A stretch of DNA of 64,000 nt from Xenophilus sp. Marseille-Q4582 (GTDB taxonomy: Bacteria > Pseudomonadota > Gammaproteobacteria > Burkholderiales > Burkholderiaceae_C). Location: NCBI RefSeq assembly GCF_916700565.1, contig NZ_CAKAKO010000001.1, forward strand, positions 372,001 to 436,000, given 5' to 3'. Of this stretch, positions 8,598 through 16,724 are shown one piece after another (position 1 is the first letter of the stretch; every line of letters begins with the position of its first letter). The position numbers were made by a program, and so were the translations under genes. The notes under the pieces are model-generated. The model was not told where the DNA came from. It saw nothing but the letters and a program-made list of their open reading frames with translations, and searched no databases.

Positions 8598-10579
8598 CTG
8601 CCCCGCGCATGCAGTCGGCGGCTAATCATTACGAGGACGAGCTCGCCCAGTTGGGGAACAGCTACTCGGCGGCGTGCGCCGCAGACATCGGGGCCTTGAA
8701 GCTCGCGATCGCCAGCACGGCCGAAGCCAGCATGATCGGCGTAGGCTCGGGAGGATCGTTCACGGTGGCGTCCTTGCTGTGCAGCCTCCACGAGGCTTAC
8801 ACCGGCCGGGTATCTCGCCCCTCCACACCGCTGGAGATCATCTGCACCCCGTCGCTGGCTTCGTCCAGCCCGGTCTTCCTGGTGTCGGCCGAGGGCAAGA
8901 ACCCAGACATCGTGGAGGCGCTCGAGCGGGCGCGACGGTTCAGCTCGCGCACGGTTCACGTGTTGACCAACCGACAGGACAGTCCTCTGATGGCGCACGT
9001 CCAAGCACTACCGGGCGTGAAGCCTTACGTGTTCGAGCTGGCGAAGAAGGACGGCTACCTGGCCACCAACAGCCTGCTGCTCGACGCGGTGCTGGTGGCG
9101 CGGGCCTACGGCGAACTCAACGGTCGCCCTCAGCCGATGCCCCCGGACGTCACGGCATTGCGGGTGGGCGAGCAGACCGTGCAAGAGTGGCTCGCGGCAG
9201 CGCAGCCCTTCATCGGCGAGGCGGTGCGCCGTGGCGCGCTCACAGTTATCTACTCGCCCTTGCTGCGGGCCATCGCCACCGACCTGGAGTCCAAACTCTC
9301 TGAAGGGGCGCTTCTGCACATCCAACTGGCCGACCTGCGTTCGTATGCCCATGGTCGGCACCTATGGCTGGCGCAGCGCCCCCAGGACTGCGCAATCCTT
9401 GCGCTGGTCGAACCGTCACTGGGCAAGCTGTGGGACGACATGCGCAGCAAGTTCCCCAGCGGCATTCCGACGCTGGCGATGCCCTTGTCCGGTGCTGATC
9501 CGGTCCATCTGATTGCTGGCCTGGTTGCGCAGATGCATCTCGTCGCCGCGGTCGGCCGCGAGCTCGGCACCGACCCCGGCCGGCCCGAGGTGCCGACCTA
9601 CGGGCGCGAGATCCACTACGCGAACCTGCGAGACATGATCCCGCTGCCGCTGCCGGCAGGGCCTGCCGAGGAGCAGTCCAAGTACGAGGTGCTCGGTGCC
9701 CATTGGCCTTCTCAGCGAGACCACGGCACGATGCGCCGGGCGGCTCGGGCCTTTGCGGACACGATTCGCGCGCAGCACTTCAAGGCCGTGGTGTTCGACT
9801 ATGACGGCACGCTGTGCAGCTCGCAGAGCAAAGACGGTCCGCCGCCGCCCAACGTCGTAGAGCATCTCGTGCGGTTGGCCCGCGCAGGCGTTGTCGTCGG
9901 CATCGCCTCTGGTCGTGGTGGCTCAATCCAGACTTGCCTGAAAGAAGTCCTGCCGCACGACGTCCTGCCCAAGATCAGGCTGGGGCTGTACAACGGCGGC
10001 TGGATCGACGCGGCGGACGCGCTGCCGGCGCCGCCGGCGGAGACCAGCGAGTTCCTAAGCCACGTGACGCGCATCGTGGTGCGCCTGAAGTCCATCGGCG
10101 TGCCCATCCTGGCTCACCGCACCACGCATCCCTACCAAGTTAGTGTCCGGTTCCGCGAGGGTCTGGCGACCGATGCCATGTGGTTTGTGATCGCGGACGC
10201 GCTGCGCCAGGCGGGCCTCGATCTTTCCACCATGGTTCGCAGCAAGCACTCGGTCGACATCCTCGCCAAGGGGGTGAGCAAGTCGGCGCTCGTGGCGGAC
10301 ATCATCCAGAAGGACAAGGTAGACCCATACGAGATCCTGACGATGGGCGACCAGGGGGCGTGGCCTGGCAACGACGCCGCGCTGCTTGAGCACCGATACT
10401 CGTTGAGCGTGGACATGCCTTCGCGTCGACTCGACCGGGCTTGGAAGCTCGCACCCGCAGAGCTGCGCGATGTCGATGCCACGCTGTGGTACCTAGATCG
10501 GATGATGCTTGAGGATGGCAGCGTGTTTCGCCTGGCCCTCCCGGATGTGCGCGACAACGGAGAGGCCGGCGATGCATGA
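8594..10579 (+). CDS. SIS domain-HAD hydrolase fusion protein
   Basis: 661 residues with two parts. Residues about 20-340 look like a double SIS (sugar-phosphate isomerase/binding) domain: the glycine loop GVGSGGSFTVASLL near 51, then STPLEIICTPSLASSSPVFLVSA. From about residue 395 a HAD hydrolase begins with motif I VVFDYDGTLC (catalytic Asp), followed by motif II-like GIASGRGGS, a lysine in DILAKGVSKSALV, and the acidic motif MGDQGAWPGNDAALL. Predicted activities are binding or isomerising a phosphosugar and removing a phosphate. It overlaps the NADAR gene by ATGA and the next gene by eight bases. I know of no standard name for this fusion. Confidence 0.8.
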   Translation: MTAPRMQSAANHYEDELAQLGNSYSAACAADIGALKLAIASTAEASMIGVGSGGSFTVASLLCSLHEAYTGRVSRPSTPLEIICTPSLASSSPVFLVSAEGKNPDIVEALERARRFSSRTVHVLTNRQDSPLMAHVQALPGVKPYVFELAKKDGYLATNSLLLDAVLVARAYGELNGRPQPMPPDVTALRVGEQTVQEWLAAAQPFIGEAVRRGALTVIYSPLLRAIATDLESKLSEGALLHIQLADLRSYAHGRHLWLAQRPQDCAILALVEPSLGKLWDDMRSKFPSGIPTLAMPLSGADPVHLIAGLVAQMHLVAAVGRELGTDPGRPEVPTYGREIHYANLRDMIPLPLPAGPAEEQSKYEVLGAHWPSQRDHGTMRRAARAFADTIRAQHFKAVVFDYDGTLCSSQSKDGPPPPNVVEHLVRLARAGVVVGIASGRGGSIQTCLKEVLPHDVLPKIRLGLYNGGWIDAADALPAPPAETSEFLSHVTRIVVRLKSIGVPILAHRTTHPYQVSVRFREGLATDAMWFVIADALRQAGLDLSTMVRSKHSVDILAKGVSKSALVADIIQKDKVDPYEILTMGDQGAWPGNDAALLEHRYSLSVDMPSRRLDRAWKLAPAELRDVDATLWYLDRMMLEDGSVFRLALPDVRDNGEAGDA

Positions 10580-11678
10580 CCAAAACGCGGCCGAGCTGCT
10601 GGCCAAGGTGATGGGATGGGAGGACTTGGAGACCGTGCCCCAGGTGCTGCCGACCCTGCAGTTGCTGGCCGACTTCAAGTACGACCACTACCAGCGCTTC
10701 GGTCCGGGGCGCCGCTTCATTGAGAGCCTGGCGCTGTGGCTCCATCAGTTCGAACCTCAGGATCGGCAGGCTGCCTTGGGCTTGGTCCTGGATCACTTGG
10801 TGTTCATCTCCGACGCCGAGTTCTCGCATCTAGTGCGCAGCGCGTACCGCGACTGGATCGTGCAGGAACGCATGCGATTGGTCTCCGAGGAACACGAGAT
10901 CCCTTCGTTCAGGGTCCAGGAGATCGCTCGCCACCGGCGCTTCGAGCAGCTGCGCCTGACGTCTTTGTACCTCGGCTTGAGCGACGGCGCGCGCACCAAT
11001 GAGCTGCGCCGGGCCAGCGATGGCGAGATCGGCAACGAGCAGATTTGGCAGGCCTATGAACTGGGCGACGAGAAGGCCGAGGACATGCTCCAGGACCTGG
11101 GAGCATCGTTACAACGCGCAGGCTTCGCGTCGGACGACCCTCACTTCAACCTGATCTGGCTGCTGGACGACTTCTCGGGCAGCGGCAACACCTACATCCG
11201 CTATGACGGCGCCTCGCGCCGGTTCAAGGGCAAGCTGCCCAAAATCTACCAGCGCCTTCACCAGCGCGGCATGGTCAGCCCGTCGCACTACGAAGTGTTC
11301 CTGATGCTCTACACCGCCACGCGTCAGGCGATCGACCACATCGAGTACTGGTCGGAGCGGTTCACGACGGATCAGGGCTTCAAGCCCCTGCAGGTGCGCG
11401 TGTTGTGCCCGATCGAGCCCGAAGTCTCGCTCGCTAACAACACCAGCCCAGCGCTGCAGGCCCTGCTGGCCAACCCGGCCTATAGCAACAACAGCGTGGT
11501 CGACAAGCATTTTCTCGTCGGCGGAACCGACGATGCCAGCCTGGGCTTTGCGGGATGCGCATTGCCGGTGGTATTGGGCCATAACACGCCGAACAACTCG
11601 GTGTTCCTGTTGTGGGGGCCGGAGCAGTTCAAGCCGCACGGACTGTTCCCCCGCGTCAGCCGCCATCGGGAGTTCTGA
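10572..11678 (+). CDS. Phosphoribosyltransferase-like protein (PRTase-CE-like)
   Basis: 368 residues. A phosphoribosyltransferase-type PRPP loop, LLDDFSGSGNT, lies near residue 197, preceded by a hydrophobic strand (FNLIWLL). Later strands (RVLCPIEP, VVLGHNTPNNSVFLLWG) fit the Rossmann-like core. The N-terminal 180 residues are helical and specific to this family. It resembles the PRTase group reported from prokaryotic conflict systems, where a P-loop ATPase is often adjacent, as here. The substrate is unknown. ATG 10572 (MHDQNAAELL) is preferred because it gives the same tight overlap seen throughout the operon; the next gene starts on its stop (TGATG). Confidence 0.75.
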   Translation: MHDQNAAELLAKVMGWEDLETVPQVLPTLQLLADFKYDHYQRFGPGRRFIESLALWLHQFEPQDRQAALGLVLDHLVFISDAEFSHLVRSAYRDWIVQERMRLVSEEHEIPSFRVQEIARHRRFEQLRLTSLYLGLSDGARTNELRRASDGEIGNEQIWQAYELGDEKAEDMLQDLGASLQRAGFASDDPHFNLIWLLDDFSGSGNTYIRYDGASRRFKGKLPKIYQRLHQRGMVSPSHYEVFLMLYTATRQAIDHIEYWSERFTTDQGFKPLQVRVLCPIEPEVSLANNTSPALQALLANPAYSNNSVVDKHFLVGGTDDASLGFAGCALPVVLGHNTPNNSVFLLWGPEQFKPHGLFPRVSRHREF

Positions 11679-13591
11679 TGGCCTACAACGCCAACCCCTT
11701 CCTGGAGCGCATGTCCGAGCGCACGACCTCGGACATGGAGTTCGTCCGCCTGTTCTCTCCGAAGATCTTGGAGAACTTGGCGGAGGATGCCTTCGACGGC
11801 GCCGTGCACGTGTTCCGCAGCACGCCGGGCGCCGGCAAGACGACGCTGCTGCGCGCATTCACGCCGCCGGCGCTGCGCGCCTTCTGGCATTCCCGCAATC
11901 GCCCCGAGCTGTCCGAGTCGTTCCAGAAGCTGCTCAACCGCGGACTACTGACTGAGGGCGAGAGCCCGCAGCTGCTGGGCGTTTACCTCAGCTGCGCATC
12001 TGGGTATGCCGATCTGCCGTCTAGCGAGGGCTTGCAGCAGGAGGGGCTCTTCCGGGCGCTGCTGGACTGCCGGATCGTGCTGCGCACGCTGCGCAGCCTG
12101 GGCGCACTGCTGGGCTTCAGCACCCCCGAGCAGTTGGCCGAGGTCTCGCTCGACCATTCGGCCCTACCTGGCCTGCAAGGCATCCCAGCGATCACGAACG
12201 CGTTGGAGCTGGCGACGTGGGCCGAGGAGCACGAGCAGCAGGTCTATGCGCAGCTCGACACGTTCATGGGGCCTGTCAACACGGCGCTGCCCGCCCAGTT
12301 CCGTTTCGAAGGCGTGCTGTGGTTGCAGTCGATTGCCTTCACCCACGAGGGGCGGATTGTCGGCGGCAAACGGCTACTGATGGTCGACGACATGCAGAAG
12401 CTGCGCCGTAAACAGCGGGCGCTCTTGGTTGATGAGCTGACGGTGATGCGCCCGTCCATCCCGATCTGGCTAGCCGAGCGAACCGTCGCGCTGGGAACCC
12501 AGCTGCTGTCGCAGGGCGCACGCGAAGGCCGCGACCTGCGCGAATACAACCTCGACAAGATGTGGAGCGATGCCAAGGGGATGAATCAGTTCGTCTCCTA
12601 TGCGCAGAACATCCTGGATCGGCGCATGAAGAACCAGGACTCGGTGCCGGTGGGGTCGTTCACCCAATGCCTGCGCGACGAACTGGTCAGCAGCGAGGTA
12701 CGAACCCAGGTCGTCAAGGGCATCGAACGCTTCCGCAGCCAGGTGGAGCGTCACCAATCCAAGCAGCGCTATGCCCAGTGGCTGGCGAGGGCCGACCAGT
12801 ACACATCCGACCAAAACCTGGAGTCGCTGCTGGAGCTTTATGTCACGCGCATACTGCTGGTGCGGGACGAGTCCAAGCGCCAGTTGTCCCTGGACCTGAC
12901 GTTGACCGAAGAAGAGCTCGAGAACCGAGACAGTTCCCAGGTCCGCAACGCCGCGGAGCTGTTCATGCACGAGGAACTGGGCATCCCGTATTACTTTGGC
13001 TTCGACCGCTTGTGCGTGATGGCCACAAGCAATGTCGAGGAACTGCTGGGGCTCGCGGCCGCGCTCTACGTCGGCCTGCAGGCGAAGCAGGTGCTGCGCA
13101 AGTCCGAACCCATCCTCTCGCCCCTGGAACAGGACAAGTTGCTGCGCGAGGCTGCCGCTCGCAAGCGCGACTTCATTCCCAAGTCTCACACCGAAGGTAC
13201 CCGGGCCCAGCAACTGCTGGATTCCATCGGCGCGTTCTGCTACGAACAGACATTTGCGCCGAACGCGCCCTACGCGCCTGGTGTGACGGGGGTGCGGCTG
13301 TCGCGTGCCGAGTTGGCCAAACTAACCGCGCCCGGTTCGTTCGGTCCACCGGGGCTGGCCCTGCAACGCGTGTTGGCCGAATGTGCCGCGGAGAACCTGC
13401 TGGTGCAACGAGAGAGCCAGGCCACCGGGTCGCGTGATAGCGGGACCGTCTTTTACCTCAACCGATCGCTGTGCGCCCACTACGGCCTACCGTTGCAGAT
13501 GGGGGGATGGCGGGACGTGACCGTCGGCGAGCTGATGAGATGGATGGAGCGTCGTCTTACGCCCAGCCGCAAGAACCTGGAGGCGAGCTAG
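11678..13591 (+). CDS. P-loop ATPase of ORC/CDC6-like (STAND/AAA) type
   Basis: 637 residues. Walker A STPGAGKTT lies near residue 47 directly after VHVFR; the Walker B-like KRLLMVDDMQKLRR lies near 229; an arginine-bearing WLAERTVALGTQLL segment follows and may be the sensor. The C-terminal 200 residues (after about 450) are helical and may hold a winged helix. It resembles the ORC/CDC6-like ATPases that accompany PRTase-type effectors in conflict operons, where the ATPase is thought to sense the invader or control the effector; this role is inferred. It begins at ATG 11678 overlapping the PRTase stop and ends one base before the next gene. Confidence 0.75.
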   Translation: MAYNANPFLERMSERTTSDMEFVRLFSPKILENLAEDAFDGAVHVFRSTPGAGKTTLLRAFTPPALRAFWHSRNRPELSESFQKLLNRGLLTEGESPQLLGVYLSCASGYADLPSSEGLQQEGLFRALLDCRIVLRTLRSLGALLGFSTPEQLAEVSLDHSALPGLQGIPAITNALELATWAEEHEQQVYAQLDTFMGPVNTALPAQFRFEGVLWLQSIAFTHEGRIVGGKRLLMVDDMQKLRRKQRALLVDELTVMRPSIPIWLAERTVALGTQLLSQGAREGRDLREYNLDKMWSDAKGMNQFVSYAQNILDRRMKNQDSVPVGSFTQCLRDELVSSEVRTQVVKGIERFRSQVERHQSKQRYAQWLARADQYTSDQNLESLLELYVTRILLVRDESKRQLSLDLTLTEEELENRDSSQVRNAAELFMHEELGIPYYFGFDRLCVMATSNVEELLGLAAALYVGLQAKQVLRKSEPILSPLEQDKLLREAAARKRDFIPKSHTEGTRAQQLLDSIGAFCYEQTFAPNAPYAPGVTGVRLSRAELAKLTAPGSFGPPGLALQRVLAECAAENLLVQRESQATGSRDSGTVFYLNRSLCAHYGLPLQMGGWRDVTVGELMRWMERRLTPSRKNLEAS

Positions 13592-13592
13592 C

Positions 13593-14765
13593 ATGCTTTG
13601 GGATCACTATGTGTTTCGCCGCGGCGACGGCGTCCACGAACTGTGGGACGACCTGTTGAAGGACCGCCCGGTCCAGTTGCTGTACATAGCCGGCCGGGGC
13701 TTCGACGTGCGTGCACAGTCGGTGATGCGCGAGTTTGTGGCGGGACAGCAGGGCGCTGGAAGGCAGACCGTGAGCGCCAAGCTGCTGCTGCTAGGCTTTC
13801 ACGGGTACGAGCTGGACGACGAGATCGAGGCGCTCACGCAGGAGAACGCCGGGGCGCTGGAGGCGGTGTTCGCACCTCTGGGTGAAACGGTCACGGTGAC
13901 CGTCACGCGGACCGAGGGCGAGGAAGAAGCCAGCGCGAGCGATGCCCTGCGCCAACGGGTCAAGGCCGTGCTCGACGAGATCGACGGCAAGACGGACATC
14001 ATCTTGGACGTCAGTTCGCTGCCGCGTGCGACCTATCTCGCGCTGCTCACGAACATCCTGCAAAGGCTCGTGCCCAACAAGGTGCCGATTGAGGGCGCCG
14101 AGCATCCGCTGTATGCCAATGGCGTCAACTTCCAGGTGCTGGTGGCCGAGGATGCCAAGCTGGACGGGCAGATCCGGGCAGAAGACCCCAGTAACGACCT
14201 CGTCAACATCCCGGGGTTTTTCGCGACCTGGCAGCTCGAAAGCGTGCAGGACTGGCCCCTCGTGTGGTTTCCGGTACTTGGCGAAGGGCGGGTCAACCAG
14301 TTGCAGAAGATCGCAGGCTCGATTCCGACGGAGGCCGAGGTCTGCCCGGTGGTGCCGCATCCGTCCAAGGACCCGCGCCGTGCCGATCGGCTACTGGTCG
14401 AGTACCGGGAGCCGCTATTCGACAGTCGCAAGACGCCGACGTCGAACATCTTGCATGCCCAGGAGTCCCAGCCGTTCGAAGCATACCGGCAACTGCTGGG
14501 GGCGATGAGGCGCTACCAGAACAGCATGACGATCCTGGGTGGGTGCCGGCTGGTGATGACGCCGCTGGGCAGCAAGCTCATCACCCTGGGCACCGGGCTG
14601 GCCTGTTTCGAGATGCGGCCAGTAGACTGGAACGCTAAGTACGGCGTGGCGATCCCCCACGCTGAGCCCAGGCGCTATGTCGCGTCGGTCGACGCGCTTC
14701 GCCAGTCCAAACCCGAAGTTTCGGTGCTGTTGCTGACGGGCGAAGCTTACGGAGCGGCGAACTGA
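13593..14765 (+). CDS. Unrecognised protein, last gene of the NADAR/PRTase operon
   Basis: 390 residues, family not recognised. The N-terminal third has an alternating strand-helix pattern suggestive of a Rossmann-like fold: PVQLLYIAGRGFDVRAQSV, AKLLLLGFHGYELDDE, and TDIILDVSSLPRATYLALL near residue 135. An acidic insertion (TEGEEEASASD) lies near 107. A second half around residues 190-330 has a WPLVWFPVLGEG segment and basic stretches. No signal peptide or membrane helix is seen. It starts one base after the ATPase stop, so it surely belongs to the same operon; it could be a sensor, an effector or a nucleotide-binding partner. Confidence 0.75.
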   Translation: MLWDHYVFRRGDGVHELWDDLLKDRPVQLLYIAGRGFDVRAQSVMREFVAGQQGAGRQTVSAKLLLLGFHGYELDDEIEALTQENAGALEAVFAPLGETVTVTVTRTEGEEEASASDALRQRVKAVLDEIDGKTDIILDVSSLPRATYLALLTNILQRLVPNKVPIEGAEHPLYANGVNFQVLVAEDAKLDGQIRAEDPSNDLVNIPGFFATWQLESVQDWPLVWFPVLGEGRVNQLQKIAGSIPTEAEVCPVVPHPSKDPRRADRLLVEYREPLFDSRKTPTSNILHAQESQPFEAYRQLLGAMRRYQNSMTILGGCRLVMTPLGSKLITLGTGLACFEMRPVDWNAKYGVAIPHAEPRRYVASVDALRQSKPEVSVLLLTGEAYGAAN

Positions 14766-14941
14766 GGTGTGGTCGGCAACAACTTCGATGGCGGTTATTG
14801 GGACCGACAGGCCGGTGTCACCATCGATGACTGCAATGTGGCCGACAGCGTGAGTACAGGGCGTGGCGGTCGCCGGCAGCAACCGCTGCACAGCAGCCAT
14901 TGCGGTTTCCGCAGCAGAGCTGAGCGCCGGAGGCGAATCGC

Positions 14942-15676
14942 TCAAAACAGACCGAACTGCTGGGGAGGCTCGGGTGGTGGTCGTTTCGGTGTCTTGGCTG
15001 GTTTCGCCTGGCTCTGCTCGCCTTCCCGCCTTCTCGCCCGTTCGACCTTGGGTCTCGCAGCAGGGTTGCCCACCAGCGGCCCGGCCCACATCTCGAAGAA
15101 GCGGGACGCCTGAGCCAGCGGGCAAGACATCCACTCGTCATAGTCCCCTGGCGCCAGAAATATCGGCATGCGCTTCTCGTGGCCAGGCTCATGGAACTGA
15201 CTGTAGAACGGATGCGCGTCGCAGTTCACCGTGAGCATCGCGTAGCTGAACTTCTCGACGCCACCCTCGACCCATTGGCTGTAGACCCCGGCGATGCCCA
15301 TCGGTGAGCCATCCTCATTCTCAATGCGCCACCGCTCGTGCGTGTGGTCCTCGTGGTACTTCTCTTCAAACACCGCCTCTGCCGGGATCACGCAGCGCAG
15401 CCCGCGCTTCCAGCTCTCCTTGAAGCTGGCCACCGTGCTGACCGTCTCGCAGCGCGCGTTGTACGTATAGCGCCCATGCTTGAGCTCCCGGCGCCACGCC
15501 GGCAATAGCCCAAAGACCCCGGCCTCGAACTCTCGCTGGCCATTGACCAGCCGTATGAACGATCCCATCCCCTGCGGCAACAACTCGGTCGGCAGTTCGG
15601 TCTTCACGTCCCGCTGCACACCGAAGTGCGCGAGCAGCAGGTCGTTGCGGGTCACCGGGATGTAGTTGGCGCACAT
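14942..15676 (-). CDS. SRAP-domain (HMCES/YedK) abasic-site shielding protein
   Basis: 244 residues, begins Met-Cys so that Cys2 becomes the N-terminal catalytic residue after Met removal. SRAP proteins form a covalent thiazolidine with abasic sites in single-stranded DNA. The conserved YNARCET near residue 70, VIPAEAVFEE near 97 (active-site Glu) and the H-x-RMP pattern (HEKRMPIFL, near 167) are all present. A Pro/Lys-rich tail (PAKTPKRPPPEPPQQFGLF) extends beyond the domain. It lies near the imu mutagenesis cassette and points away from it. No LexA-type box is visible upstream. Confidence 0.93.
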   Translation of the reverse strand: MCANYIPVTRNDLLLAHFGVQRDVKTELPTELLPQGMGSFIRLVNGQREFEAGVFGLLPAWRRELKHGRYTYNARCETVSTVASFKESWKRGLRCVIPAEAVFEEKYHEDHTHERWRIENEDGSPMGIAGVYSQWVEGGVEKFSYAMLTVNCDAHPFYSQFHEPGHEKRMPIFLAPGDYDEWMSCPLAQASRFFEMWAGPLVGNPAARPKVERARRREGEQSQAKPAKTPKRPPPEPPQQFGLF

Positions 15677-15776
15677 GCGAGTTCATCCAGAGCTTCGGAC
15701 CACCGCCGCGCCGCAAGAGCCGCCGCCGTAGTGAGACACGAGGACACTGATTCTGCGCCTGGCCCCACCCAGGGGA

Positions 15777-16568
15777 TCAGTGCACGGCCACGCCCGGCAA
15801 CAGGTCCAGCCCCACCCACTGCTGGAACTCCTGGTAACTCAGCGGCTTGTTGACCTTGGCATCGGGCGTGTTCTGCTGCCAGTGCACCCAGGTCCTCGCG
15901 GTCGAGGGGTCGTAGACCAGCTTGAACAGATGCGTGGGCACGTGAACCCGATTGGCTCCGATCACGCGCTGGTCAGCAAAGACCGGCCCCGTCATCACAT
16001 AGATGTCGCCCTTGGCCCGCAGCGCGTACTTGCGCGTGTCGTCTTCCACCTTGGCCCACGGGCCGGCGTTCTGCCGAGGGTCCTGCGGCACCATGTTGGC
16101 CAGGCTGAAGGACTGCGCCATGGCCGCAGGCGTGGGCATGTTGGCGGCAGCCGCCATGTGCCCACGCGAGTTGACCGACCCCTTGTAGTCAGACAGCTCC
16201 GCGCGCTCGGCCGCGGGCAGCCGGGCATCCGCATAGAAGCGATTCGTGCGCTCGATCTTCTGCGCCCGCAACACGATGTCCCTGTTCAGCCGCTCGGCCA
16301 CGTAGACCGGCGTGCGGGACTCGCCCGAGTGCAGCACGGCAAAGCTGTCGAAGCACAGCTCGCGCAGCCGGCCCGCGATCGCCACCGCCGGCGCCCGCCC
16401 GCTCACGAAAAACTGCGGGCAGTTCGCAAAACCCACCGTTGTGAGTGTTGCCCCAGGCCGTGCCGGCGGCTTGACTCCGCTGGAGCAACCCACCAGCAGG
16501 GCCGCCGTCCACACCACCGCCTGCAACGCAAGCCTTCGGCCGCGCCCGTTCTCTGTCTTCTTCAGCAT
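15777..16568 (-). CDS. DNA/RNA non-specific endonuclease-like lipoprotein
   Basis: About 263 residues. The start at 16568 gives a compact lipoprotein signal (basic Lys-Lys...Arg-Arg start, LQAVVWTAALLVGC with Cys as lipid anchor); GTG/ATG codons up to 16607 are possible. The C-terminal 150 residues are the beta-beta-alpha-metal nuclease fold of the NucA/Serratia nuclease family: SRGHMAAAANM replaces the canonical DRGHMAPAAD, and FSLANMVPQDPRQNAGPWAKVE follows with the metal-binding Asn and the usual helix. The catalytic His is kept but the preceding Asp is Ser, so activity may be altered. Probably periplasmic or surface attached. Confidence 0.8.
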   Translation of the reverse strand: MLKKTENGRGRRLALQAVVWTAALLVGCSSGVKPPARPGATLTTVGFANCPQFFVSGRAPAVAIAGRLRELCFDSFAVLHSGESRTPVYVAERLNRDIVLRAQKIERTNRFYADARLPAAERAELSDYKGSVNSRGHMAAAANMPTPAAMAQSFSLANMVPQDPRQNAGPWAKVEDDTRKYALRAKGDIYVMTGPVFADQRVIGANRVHVPTHLFKLVYDPSTARTWVHWQQNTPDAKVNKPLSYQEFQQWVGLDLLPGVAVH

Positions 16569-16711
16569 CCCTGGTCGCACCTTCATCCAGCCATGTTCGC
16601 AGGTCATCGGCAGCGGCTGCGCGGGCGAGGAGGGCAGGGCCCAGCCTCACGCTCCGGCGCTTGCGGCAACTCCGACGGTCTCTCTTGCGAGCTCTCTTGG
16701 GTTGGATGATA

Positions 16712-16724
16712 CTGTATGTCCATA
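16712..16724. promoter_or_regulatory. Left fragment of a split LexA (SOS) box
   Basis: CTG followed by TATGTCCATA. Joined to the CAG at 17829-17831 the pre-insertion site reads CTGTATGTCCATACAG, a full CTG-N10-CAG LexA-type box, 19 bp upstream of the imuA start. The 10-bp spacer is now duplicated on both sides of the IS1595 element. Confidence 0.75.

Noticed and set aside
16715-16724. Ten-base direct repeats at the IS1595 ends as evidence against the family (8-bp duplications expected)
   Set aside because: Transposase and ends are of IS1595 type; both copies show the same 10-bp duplication, so I take it as a property of the subgroup.
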